Positions 10,727 through 19,842 of a stretch of 22,050 bases of DNA are shown here, in pieces. Below the pieces are notes generated by a model. That model saw only the letters and a program-made list of their open reading frames with translations, ran no database searches and was not told the origin of the DNA. The DNA is from Haplomitrium mnioides (Eukaryota; Marchantiophyta; Haplomitriopsida; Calobryales): the NCBI GenBank assembly GCA_049999725.1, contig JBNGIS010017168.1, positions 1 to 22,050 of the forward strand. The letters run 5' to 3'. Positions within the stretch are counted from its first letter, which is position 1; every line of letters starts with the position of its first letter. The position numbers and the translations under genes are program-made.

Positions 10727-11600
10727 CTAATCCCTCCCCCCAGACTTCTTGCTCACCTTGGGTTCGGGTTCAATTTTTCTATATTTTCTCTTGCTGGCCT
10801 CCTTGCGATGACTCACCTCCTTGGCCTGCTTCTTCTTCTTGAGATCCTTCTTCTTCCTCTTTTTTCTGGATGACCGGTCCTCCTCTGAGCTGTTGCTGCT
10901 CGACTCATTCTCGCTTTCCGAGGAGGACTCGAAACTTTCATCTGTTTCCTCGCCACTGTCCGAGGTGTTAGAAGAGTCATCGGACTCGTATTTGGCCCGT
11001 ACCTTCCTGCGGGAACTGGTGATGGCAGCTTTGACGTGGGATTGGGTTGCATTGACAGCTTCCTCCAGAGTTTGTGGATCTGTTTGGCGCATCCAGGTCC
11101 CAATTCCTATGGGTAGAGTTGCCAAGAACCACGCCGTGAGCATCCCGTCAGTGGCTGGCAGGTTCAGCTTCCACACCACCTTCTTGAATTGTTGGAGGAA
11201 TTTCCTCACGGACCTCTTCTTCTTCATTTTGAGCTAACCCATCTTGATCAACGCTTTCGTCTCTTCTCCGATCCCTCGGAATTCTGTAATAAAGGCTGCC
11301 TTGAATGCATGCTAGTCCCGCTTGATATTATCAAGCAAATCCTTGTACCAAGGTTGCGCTTCTCCCTTTAAAACTGCTAGCATGATTCCAATTTTTACAT
11401 GGGCTTTGCCATTTGCTGCTGCAATGTTCTCCAGGTTGTCCAACCATGCATCTGGGTCATCCTTCGGGCGTCTCTTGAAGGATTTGCATTTAAATCGGCC
11501 CCGAAGCCCAAAAGGGGTACTGGATTGGCCATCCCTCCACTGGCCTCTGCCACTTCCACCCAAAAATCTCTCTGTCCGCCACTCTTCCTCAACAGACTCA
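10727..11600 (-). pseudogene. Retrotransposon Gag capsid region
   Basis: The minus strand encodes a retrotrans_gag-type capsid: FKRRPKDDPDAWLDNLEN, LAVLKGEAQPWYKDLL, then after a TAG HAFKAAFITEFR, and then RSVRKFLQQFKKVVWKL. The TAG at 11309..11311 falls where this family has a conserved Trp (W-x2-F), consistent with TGG to TAG. A second stop separates the part starting near 11227, which ends in a long Ser/Glu-rich acidic tract and a Lys/Arg-rich tract (10820..10960), a low-complexity tail between capsid and zinc knuckles. The translation start is not certain. The open reading before 11563 is not clearly gag. Confidence 0.85.
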
Positions 11601-11704
11601 CACCCAGTAGCTCTATTTCTCAGAAATTGGCTTTCACACTATGCCTGTAAGTCTCTAGTGCACAAAGTGATCTTCGTAGGTTCGAGTTGGTCTCAGGTTT
11701 CTCC

Positions 11705-11739
11705 AAACCTTTGGCCTTCCTTCTAGTGCCAAAAATTCA
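11705..11739 (-). other. Candidate primer binding site region of the retrotransposon
   Basis: On the minus strand the 5' LTR ends at 11740. The following bases are TGAATTTT and then TGGCACTAGAAGGAAGG. A TGG-initial block a few bases inside the LTR is where the tRNA primer complement (CCA 3' end) should lie. It is not the common initiator-Met complement (TGGTATCAGAGC), and I cannot assign the tRNA by eye. Confidence 0.5.
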
Positions 11740-14700
11740 TGTCACTCCCATGTTTCAGGCCTAAACCTTTCCAAGTGCCACTTTGAAGGCAGAGGAGGAC
11801 ATATTCAGGGCTTTCAGGTTTTTTTCTGAGATGGCCCTTTGCCAGTCATCAATTTGAGGCCTTAAGGATCCTCTCCTTCCTTACAAGCCTGTTGTTCACC
11901 ACTTACTCTCTTCAGATTACACTCTAGTCATTCATTCATAAATCCCAAGTCCACATTTACCACATCCAACATCCTTGTGTAATTCCTTCAATATATTCCA
12001 AGGGTCCAAATCTGAGATGTTGCCACCTTGTGTATGCTTTGGGGACAGAAAGGTGCTGTGACCTGCACCAATGAACAAGGACATAGGGCTGGACTCCCCC
12101 TCTAAGGGTTGTCACAGCAACTGATACAAGTGTGATTCCTAACTATCCTAATATGAACTATTTCTTAACTATAAAACATGCTCGGAAACATAGAGCATTA
12201 GCCCTTAGGGTCACAAGGATGTGTCAAGGGACTTGACTTCCCCTCCAAAGTTGTCCCAGGGTTTGCTCAACTGGTCTTGATATGTTCTAGTCTAGAATGT
12301 CATTTGAATACATATACAGAATGCAAATCTAACCATAAACACATGCACAACCCCTTCACACAATGTACTACAACAGAAACAGAGTCCTTGATGGCCCTCT
12401 GGATTGATCTCACCAATAGATCTCTCCCTTCTGAATCACTTACAACTTGTCCACCTTCACACCAACATCCACACCCACACACCTTGATCTAGATAGTTTT
12501 TCAGCTTCCCTCGTGAGAAGCCCTACTTTTACTTCCTCAAGCTAGGAAGAGGATTTCTTTGACTTCCACCGTTGAAAGACAGCCTTCCCGACTGCAGGTA
12601 GCTCACTCCACCCCTGAGCCTCGACAGGTCTTCTCCGTAGTGCGCAAGCACTAACGTAGCCACCCTCTCTCATCTCTACTTGAAGAATTACACTAGAGCG
12701 CACTCCAAGCACTCTAGGTTGATGCTCCCGCACAAGGAATGCAGAGATGGCTCCAAGCTCCTCACTTGGCAGCCTCTCCCAATTTCTCAGCAAGCCAGAA
12801 TCCCTTCTAGACTCCCATATCAATCCACCTCTACTCCTGGTCCACTTATAGGGATGAGTTCACCTGAATTGCCTATGCCTCTAGAGCTCCCCGCCCAGCG
12901 ATTCTCAGTGCCCCTCTAGTCCACCTCCGCTTGCCCCCAGCGTGAGTTCACTCGCTTCACGTAGCTTCTCACTGGATTCACACTCTTGCCTTACCTCGTT
13001 GCAATTTCCTCGTCTCGAGATTGTTGTCACGTTCTCTAATTTGCTTGCACATCAACCCAATCAAATTCGAAGCCCCTCCATGTATACCCCCCGAGCGTCT
13101 ATTGATCCCTCAAGCCCTTCATGTTGGAAGTTCGTTAATCTCGTTGGACTCGAAATAAGAGGTCGTGACGCATGTCCCTAGTGGTCGTTAATCCCATTGG
13201 CTCGAAATTGGACGTTGCGACGCGTGTCTCGTTGCAAGGTGCCAAGTACAACGGCAACATAGAGAAGGGGTCCGAGGAATCTTGCGGGCTGAGATTATTG
13301 CAAAATCAAGTCCGAAGAACCCCACGGAACAAAGTTCCAAAGCGCCCTACGAAACCTGAGTCCAAAGGAATCTTGGCAGATTCGTATCCAAAGATTCCCA
13401 CGGATCCCCGCTGAGTGCTACGTATCAAGGTTGACTTTCTTTCAAGCCGCTCTGCAAAGGGGTAGGCAAACCGTCGCTTTGACTCCTCTCCAAAGTTGAC
13501 TTGCTCGTGGCTTGAGACCCGACGCGCTCTGACTGACTGCCGCGTGTCCCTTGACTTCCCCCTCTCTTCCGAGGACGCAACGTCATCTGAATAGCGCCGT
13601 CCGACGCCGCCCCACAAGGGGGTAGGCAGACCGTCGCTTTGACCTCCTTCTAAAGTTGACCCGCGGACTTTTCCCAAGTCTTTCGCGGATGCCACGTCAT
13701 CCGAAGAGCCCTTCTCTCACCGAGTAAGAATAGTGTCCTCGTTGTCGTTTTGAAGCCATCTTGTGATAAGAATAATACGTGGCCGAGGCTGCCTTTGCTA
13801 AATTGTGACCCTGCTCGACATGAGAACTACCAAGAGCTCTGTTTGAACCAACCCCTCACACACCGCCGTCGAACTTTCAACTGTCGTAGCCATACTCTTT
13901 TGAACTTTCCACCTTGTTCTCTTCGGATCTCCCATAAATCATCCTTTTGGCACTCCTTGCTCTTTTGGTTGGGTCGTCAATAGATCATCCCTTTGGCACT
14001 CCTTGCTCTTTTGCTGGCCGGACCGTCGATAGATCATCCTTTCGGTACTCCTTTCTCTTCTGCTGGCCGGACCTTCGATAGATCATCCTTTCGGCACTCC
14101 TTGCTCTTCCTTTGGTCGGACCTGTGATAGATCATTCTTTTGACACTCATCCTTGCTCTTCTGGTTGGACCTCCCAACGGATCCCTGTTAAGCGGGCTCT
14201 CCATATCGGAAGATTACTCGGAACCCACTTAACCAAGCACCCCACTTAACTAGGCACCCCACTTAGGAAGGTTGAGTCCCGTTAAATCTTGCGGGGCTCG
14301 CCACCTCCTCGTGAAGACTTGCGGACTTCTTGGAGCCGCCACGTCATTCGTAGAGTCCTCTGAAGCGCTCTGGAGGCGCCACGTTTCCGTGGAATCTTTC
14401 GGAGCCCTCAGAAGACTCCATGTTTGTGCTAAGACCCACGGACTCGATGAAAGGGATTGGACTCCTATAGAGCTCGTTTCGCTTGTAGGATTGAGGCGTC
14501 CTCCGCTCCCTGGCTTAGCTTGCTCCTACGAAGATCTCGACTCCTCCTTCTTGTCTCTAATCCTTGCTTCTAATGTGTGGCATCTGCAGGCATTCTCTGC
14601 GGTCTCCCTCTTCCTTGAATGCCTTCAGCTTTGTGCCTTGTAGCTCCGTTCTTCCTCCTTCGATCGCTTCACCTTGGGTGGGTGTTTCTTTCTCCCCACT

Positions 14701-14970
14701 AGGCTTCGATTCCCGCATCCCCATGAGACCCATGGGCTCTCGTTTGCTCAATTCGATTTTTAGTAGTAAACCTCCCATGGCTGGCGACCACTACTCCCTT
14801 CTCTTCTTCCGCCATGATCCCATTCTCCTCCACAGATCCATGTGCTATATTCATACTTACACATTGAAGGATTCCTACTAGGTGCTTTTGTCCTTACTAA
14901 AGAGGAATTATGTCAATGTTGCTTTTGTTAAGAAGAATTTTGTATCAACATCCCAATTCACTAGCTGACA
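11740..14970 (-). repeat. 5' LTR of the retrotransposon (3231 bp)
   Basis: It starts TGTCACTCCC at 11740 and ends CTGACA at 14970, and is homologous to 3493..6643 throughout. It is 80 bp longer. Visible causes are two extra 49-bp units (13934..14175) and a 17-bp tandem duplication around CACCCCACTT (14231..14264), offset by small deletions, including part of the block facing 5205..5235. A reading frame on the element strand, 13695..13306, matches 5483..5070 of the other LTR, but I see no recognisable protein in it. Confidence 0.9.
13934..14175. repeat. 49-bp tandem repeat in the 5' LTR, 5 units
   Basis: Units start with ATAAATC or ATAGATC at 13934, 13980, 14029, 14078 and 14127 (spacing 46, 49, 49, 49). 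They share CATCCTTT..GGCACTCC..GCTCTT and a CTGGCCGGACC block. The 3' LTR has three such units. Confidence 0.88.
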
Positions 14971-14975
14971 CATGA
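14971..14975. repeat. Target-site duplication, right copy (CATGA)
   Basis: This lies directly outside the LTR end at 14970 and pairs with CATGG at 3488..3492. The next bases, ACTTGAGAGTCC, continue the minisatellite in register. Confidence 0.75.
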
Positions 14976-15268
14976 ACTTGAGAGTCCAGGCGCACAAGGA
15001 CTCTCAAGTCCATGCGCGCAAGGACTTAAAAGTCTATGCATGTATAGACTCTCAAGTTCAGGCGCGCTTGGACTCTCAAGTCCAGGTGTATGTGGACTCT
15101 ATCGTCCAAGCTCAAATGAACATTGAAGTCGATGCGCGCATGGACTTCAGAGTCCTTGCACGCAAGGACTTGAGAGTCCATGTGCGCAAGGACTTGGGAG
15201 TCCTTGCACGCAAGGATTTAAGAGTCCAAGCGCACATGGACTCTCAAGTCCATACGCGCATGGACTTC
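14976..15268. repeat. 24-bp palindromic minisatellite in the X copy 1 intron
   Basis: About twelve units follow the pattern GTCC-NTGCGCGCAN-GGAC plus a six-base spacer (TCTCAA or TTGAGA). The ideal core, GTCCATGCGCGCATGGAC, is a perfect 18-bp palindrome. Several variant units keep the two arms complementary, such as GTCCTTGCACGCAAGGAC and GTCTATGCATGTATAGAC. The array continues across the retrotransposon to 3475..3492. It lies between the donor at 15325 and the acceptor at 3372, so it is intronic. Confidence 0.9.
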
Positions 15269-15325
15269 CTTCGAGTTACAACTAAGTAAAGAATGAGAAA
15301 AAAGAAAAATGATTTTGGAACTCAC

Positions 15326-15687
15326 CTTCTTATCTTCCCTTGACTCCTGAAGATGTGCAAAAAATATATCTCTCTCCTTGTACTCTGAAAAATCAAATCG
15401 CTTACGATTTGCACAATAAAGCATAATTGAATCTTGGGAATGTACAAGCAACCCGATGTTGGCTTTTTTCCTCTCTTGGATCATTGTAATTTGGACCAGT
15501 AGGCCCAAATTGAATTTTTCATTTTCACCAGCAAAAAGGTTAAGATGTTGATCAGGATCTTTCACAGAGCAGTAATTTACAAGCTATTTCCACTCAAGTC
15601 TTGCAAGCTCTAGAGCCTTGAAAACATCTGAATACCTATATGGCTTTAGTTGAGGGGGCAGGAAAAAATTCCTTGAGAGGCCATTCT
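15326..15687 (-). pseudogene. Gene X copy 1, upstream exon
   Basis: On the minus strand a TCTAG acceptor precedes 15687 and a consensus AAG/GTGAGT donor follows 15326. The encoded sequence includes LPPQLKPYRYSDVFKALELA and then LGLLVQITMIQERKKANIGL. The latter half matches 21817..22050 of copy 2, with shared donor position and reading phase 0, which supports real coding and splicing in the ancestor. A TAG at 15584..15586 interrupts the frame after LARLEWK. I do not recognise the domain. Sequence further upstream (to about 15955) is open on the minus strand but shows no clear coding signal. The next exon lies across the retrotransposon, at 3371. Confidence 0.72.
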
Positions 15688-16147
15688 CTAGATAGAAAAA
15701 AAAAAGTCTTTTGGAGTTGAAAAATGTATTGAACATAAGTTCACAAATCACTAAACATTGGAAACGGCAAAAAACTGAGTAAATATAAAAATAGCAATAA
15801 TCAGAAAACAAAAACCAAAAACTGAACTCGCGACAATGGAAAGAAACTTTCCACTGGGGCTCTTTTTATAGCTAAATTTCAAAAAACGTTTTTTCCTGCC
15901 AAAAATTGATTTGTAGAGCTCTTGACACATAGGTTCGCATGGTGTAAAAAACAAATGTTAGTATGTAAAACATTGCTTGTTTTCATCTTTCCAATTTCTT
16001 TTTTTCATTTTCTTCCCAAAAAGTTCCATATTTTGTCGTTTTGCAAAAAAAATGGCAAAACCGTATTTTTTTAGAGTGCTATAAGAGGTTTATAATATTT
16101 GTCAAAATAGTTTCTTGAAATAATTAATTTTTAATCACTATTTTTCA
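15688..16147. promoter_or_regulatory. Divergent spacer between gene X copy 1 and gene Y
   Basis: About 460 AT-rich bases separate the first recognisable X exon (minus strand) from the first Y ATG (plus strand, 16148). It has many A/T homopolymers, including ATTTTTTTAG near 16064, and possible first X exon sequence near 15840. The head-to-head layout suggests a shared bidirectional promoter, but no motif proves it. Confidence 0.4.
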
Positions 16148-18128
16148 ATGGCTGGAGTTTTAAAAGGCATAAAGAGGTTAGAATTTCAAGATTCATCTTC
16201 TCAAAAGAGTGTTACTTTTGACAAATAGTTTGAGAATAGCTCAAATATCAAATTTTGAGAGTTAAGCGATGGAGCACCAAAAGCGGGAAGTGTGATGGAG
16301 AGTATATTGGGGAAAAAGATGACCTTTGTTGAATCAGATAGCTCCGCTCAAAAAGATCAACAAGGTGAACTCCATGCGCTCATAGGACCAGAGACTCAAC
16401 CCCATGCGCGTATAGGGTCAAGGAGTGAATCCAATGCGCGTGTAGGATTAACTACTGAACAACTTGCACACAAAGGATCAAAGAGGGAACTCAGTGCTTG
16501 CAGAGAATTCAAGAAACAATCTTCATCCAGCAAAAGATCTTTGTTACCCATCAAGTGATCAAAGTTGAATCTTTCTTTTGAATATTCTAAAATGTCTAAA
16601 AGAGAAGGGTCAACAAAGAGATTTCAGACAATTGTAGAACTTTCTTCGTCCATATCTAAAGGAGACCTTGATGTTCATGATCAAAGTGTGTCTGTTCAGA
16701 ACACAAACAGCATACAATCTCTAGACAATTTTAATTTTGGAGATGAGCCACTCTCCCCAATAGCACCACTCAAACAACGAGTAATTTCATTTCAAGTTGC
16801 ACCTCGCAAAGAGATTGGGACATCTGAAACAAGTCGAATTCTTTTGGAGTAGTCTTCATGCGATAGTTTGGAAAATGATTCTGGCAAAGAGTCTCAATCA
16901 ATCAACATTTCTTTGGAGTTATCGCTAAGGGCCTTGATTTTATTACAAAAAAACATTTCTTTCTAATAGAGATATTGATCAAAATTCAGTTTCAGAATGG
17001 TGTAGTTCTCCCAATCCCCAAGAAGAAACTCATATCTCGAAAATATTTTGTGATGGAACAAACAGTGTTTACGATGACAACCAAGATCTTCAGGTTGAAT
17101 TATCTCCTATTGTTGGATTAGCTAACGGACCAAATCGTCCAGCACAACATAAGAATTCTTTATATGGGTCAAAACCCAAATGGGTAAACACCTTACACAA
17201 ATTTCTTTTGTGGAAAGTCCATCATGACGAGAGCTTTGTGAAGAAAAAACTGGATCCAATGTCCATTTCTAGATTCAAGAGAATTTCTTGTTGTCAAAAT
17301 AATAACTTGTCATTGTGCAAGACATATTTTCTTAAAACTCTGAGAGAAACGTACTTTCGACAAAGCATGAAGAATCGAGATATCACACTACAGTGGGGAA
17401 TACCAAGAAAAGATTTCGATGTCAAAAATCGGTTTACACTGCTTGGCAACACCTTTGTTTGTAGAAGAGCCTTCAAATTAATATTAGCAGTAGGGAATGA
17501 TAGAATCCAAAAGATTCAAAATCTTATAAATGCAGATCCTAGAGGCATTTTTGGAAAAAGAGAACTATCTGCTAAAGGAGTTTTCATTTGTGAGTGGATG
17601 GACAATTTTTTCCATGTTGTTGGTGCCTTAATATTCAATCATGCTCTTTCTTTGAGGGTCTTCTTAACGTACAGAAACTTGAAAAGCGATTCCAATTTGA
17701 CAGTTACTGTGTTCAACAAAATATTATGTGACTTTGAAGGCCCTTTGCCTCCAACTTTGTATCTTCAGCTGGACAACACGACACGAGAGAATAAGAATTC
17801 TATCCCGTTTGGATATCTTAGTCTCTTTATTGCCAAGAATGTGTTTCGAAAATCAAGGTGGGATTTCTCATGGTTGGCCATACATATAATCAAATTGATC
17901 TCAAAACGTTTAAAACGTATCCAAGCTTTCACGATCACCACTCTAAGCGAGGCGCTTCAATTATCCTATAATCCTAAACCTCAAGTGACTCTTTTGTTGG
18001 AAACTTGGGATTTCAAAATGTTTATGCAAAAATGTCCTTCTTTGGTTCAAAGAATGCATGATATTACTTTTAATCAACAATTCAAGTTCCAATTAAATGA
18101 TTCTAAAGCAAAGATTTGGAGCAAATAG
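16148..18128 (+). pseudogene. Gene Y: DUF7869-like, transposase-like protein, broken
   Basis: The frame opens at ATG 16148 (MAGVLKGIKRLEFQD) and can be followed for ~660 codons through interruptions. The N-terminal third is polar and includes five decapeptide repeats. From about 17160 the sequence is globular (SKPKWVNTLHKFLLWKVHHD). The C-terminus carries LPPTLYLQLDNTTRENKN (17745..17798) and, one frame over, FLMVGHTYNQID (17864..17899). That pairing of an LQLDN-x3-ENKN box with a GHTH-x2-ID box is the hallmark I associate with DUF7869-type proteins of large eukaryotic repeat families, which I infer to be nuclease/transposase-like. Breaks are TAG 16226, TGA 16256, TGA 16556, TAG 16850, a shift at the A7 run near 16950, a one-base loss near 17852, and a compensating indel near 17905..17920. 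The family name is from memory. Confidence 0.65.
16364..16513 (+). repeat. 30-bp minisatellite inside the gene Y coding region
   Basis: Five 30-bp units encode in-frame decapeptides: GELHALIGPE, TQPHARIGSR, SESNARVGLT, TEQLAHKGSK, RELSACREFK. The DNA centre of each unit (CCATGCGCGTATAGG and variants) is a relaxed form of the CCATGCGCGCATGG core found in the X introns. Unit length is a multiple of three, so the frame is preserved. Confidence 0.8.
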
Positions 18129-19040
18129 TTTTCAACAAATGAATTTTAGCTACCTACGGATGGTATTTGTCAACTCAAGTGCCTACCTGAAGTGGACTGT
18201 GAAGGTATGAGATGGTTTGAAATAATTTTAATGAGATTAGAACATTGTTATAGAATGAAATGCATTATGATGAAGTATGGAGAAGATTTAGAAGTTATTA
18301 GAGGAAACTTAGATTTGATCGTTTTTCTTCAATATATGTAGATATGAGTACAGAGTAAAGTGTGTTCTTATTAGAAAGTTTTAGAAGCTGATATTTTATA
18401 GTAGAATATAATATTGCTCAAGTAACAAGTAAAAATTTATAGAAGTGAAAAAAGCTCTTTTAAACCGGAAGTTATACCCGGTCAAAGTAACAAAAGTGAG
18501 CTGCAGAAAAGTCAAAATAGAGAGTATCTACAAATTAGAAATTACAAATATTATTATATGGGTAAAAAGCTTACTTGACAAGCTTTTCAACAAGATAAAG
18601 TACAGTTGAATTGACTTAGTATTAATGACTTTATAGAGATTCTTCTAGAATACACTAAAAACAGCCGCTACTTTGAACCAAGAACCGCTATTGAGTTCCT
18701 GTTTCACTTAGTAGTCAAAATTTTTTTTTCAAAGATTTGTCATTCAAAAACATCAAATTTAAGACTAAAATCTTCTTTTCGAAAAAAAATTGTTTTTTAT
18801 GAACAAAAAATGCATATTTTCTATTTAGATTATATTTCAAATATTTTTTTAGAAAGAAAACTTGAAAAACAAACATTTTGGTTATTCAAATATTTTGAAA
18901 AAACTTGACATTATTGTGAATAAATTAAATTCATCAATAAATAAATAAAATATATATCTTTCGGTAGAAAAAAACTACAAGAAAACGTAAATGTCCATTC
19001 GGGTAAGGACTTTAAACCTGACTTTGAGCATCGTAGCCAA
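18129..19040. other. AT-rich spacer downstream of gene Y
   Basis: I see no gene here. The stretch is very AT-rich, with T9 and A8-9 runs (18719..18800) and a CCGG-flanked short block near 18466..18482. It may contain the 3' UTR of Y and the boundary between neighbouring X/Y units, but I could not find a clear terminal inverted repeat or target duplication. Confidence 0.5.
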
Positions 19041-19390
19041 CAACGTCCATGCAAGCATAGACTCCAAACCAAAACCGTAAAGCCTGTGCACGTATAGACT
19101 CTGAACAAGAATCCTAAATCCTCTGCGTGCTTAGACTCTGAACAAGAACAACAAAGCCATGCAGGCATGGACTTTCAACTAGAATCCTACACCCAAAACA
19201 CGCCAAGCGTCTAAAGAAGAACCCTGCAGCCTATGCAAGCATAGATATTGAACAAGAACCCTTTGACCAATGGGTGCAGGGACTCTGAACAACAACCTTA
19301 TAGCTTAAGCGCACAAGGAAACCGAACAAGAACTACAAAGCATTAATGCACAAAGACACTAAACAATGTACAAAGACTCCGAATTGTTCT
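19041..19390. repeat. Degenerate ~40-bp minisatellite with the same palindromic core
   Basis: Roughly eight to nine units have the layout GCC-ATGCAAGCAT-AGACTCTGAACAAGAA followed by a few variable bases. The first half of each unit is a decayed form of the CCATGCGCGCATGG palindrome (for example CCATGCAGGCATGG near 19158). It lies just past the last visible exon of X copy 2. No credible protein is encoded on either strand. Confidence 0.75.
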
Positions 19391-19435
19391 AAGATTAGAA
19401 ATTGAGTTCAAACCATTCTTGGGCTATCAAAAGGG

Positions 19436-19842
19436 TCAACTTATTTCGAAATCATCATGCTTACATTTCTTTAGGTTATAATCGTAAGGAATATCAGCAA
19501 TAGCCAATTTGAAACACCGAGGTTTCACAAGGCCCTTCAATTGTTGGGCATTGGCCTCCCCGTGGACTTGATAAAACGCCACGTTGAGACCGTCGACATA
19601 AGATAGTAAATCTTCTTCCTCATCTCTCACAACTCCTTCTGTTGTGAGAGATACAACACCACTTTGCTGCCGTGCTTTCCACTCCCTGGCCTTCTGACAG
19701 TGGAGAAGAAAAGCTTGAGGGTAAGAGACCAACGTTGAAGGCTGACCTTGTTCTCCAGTGGCTTCTTCGACCCCAGACTTCTTTCTTCCCTTTGCAGTTG
19801 CTGTAAGTTTCTTTGCTAGCTGTCGCTTGAAAGTTTTGTCCC
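19436..19842 (-). pseudogene. Gene X copy 2, 3'-most visible exon
   Basis: On the minus strand an acceptor TTTTTTCAAG precedes 19842. An open frame then runs to TGA at 19436..19438 and encodes about 135 residues: DKTFKRQLAKKLTATAKGRKKSG, STLVSYPQAFLLHCQKAREWKAR, EEDLLSYVDGLNVAFYQVHGEA, PRCFKLAIADIPYDYN. It is basic at the start and mixed alpha/beta-like afterwards. I recognise no domain. The reading phase does not fit the phase 0 end of the preceding exon, so an indel or another splice site is involved. I cannot tell whether the stop is the natural end of X. Confidence 0.6.

Larger units (their letters stand above)
3493..14970 (-). mobile_element. Ty3/gypsy LTR retrotransposon, degenerate and non-autonomous, ~11.5 kb
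   Basis: Two direct LTRs (3493..6643 and 11740..14970), each starting TGTCACTC and ending GACA, enclose 5.1 kb of minus-strand gag-pol. The order gag, CCHC knuckles, protease, RT, integrase is diagnostic of Ty3/gypsy (Metaviridae) rather than Ty1/copia. A polypurine tract adjoins the 3' LTR and a candidate PBS lies just inside the 5' LTR. A 5-bp duplication with one mismatch flanks it. The LTRs are clearly alike by eye but differ by many substitutions and several indels, so the insertion is not recent. All coding segments carry stops or frameshifts, and the RT catalytic core and RNase H are gone. I do not assign a clade. Confidence 0.92.

Noticed and set aside
10821-11237. 138-codon plus-strand frame rich in Leu/Phe/Ser
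   Set aside because: It is antisense of the Ser/Glu/Lys-rich gag tail. The hydrophobic look is a by-product of that composition.
11705-11739. Assigning a tRNA to the primer binding site
   Set aside because: TGGCACTAGAAGGAAGG does not match the initiator-Met complement, and I cannot match it reliably to another tRNA without a search.
14976-15289. CRISPR-like array (short palindromic repeats with spacers)
   Set aside because: Spacers are only ~6 bp and repetitive, the genome is eukaryotic and no cas genes are present. It is a minisatellite.
18129-19040. Terminal inverted repeats or an element boundary
   Set aside because: The A/T homopolymer runs give only low-complexity matches. I found no convincing inverted repeat or target duplication by eye.
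18911-19168. 85-codon minus-strand frame with many Cys and Leu
   Set aside because: It falls partly in the degenerate ~40-bp array and poly-A/T DNA, with no splice context and no similarity to X or Y.
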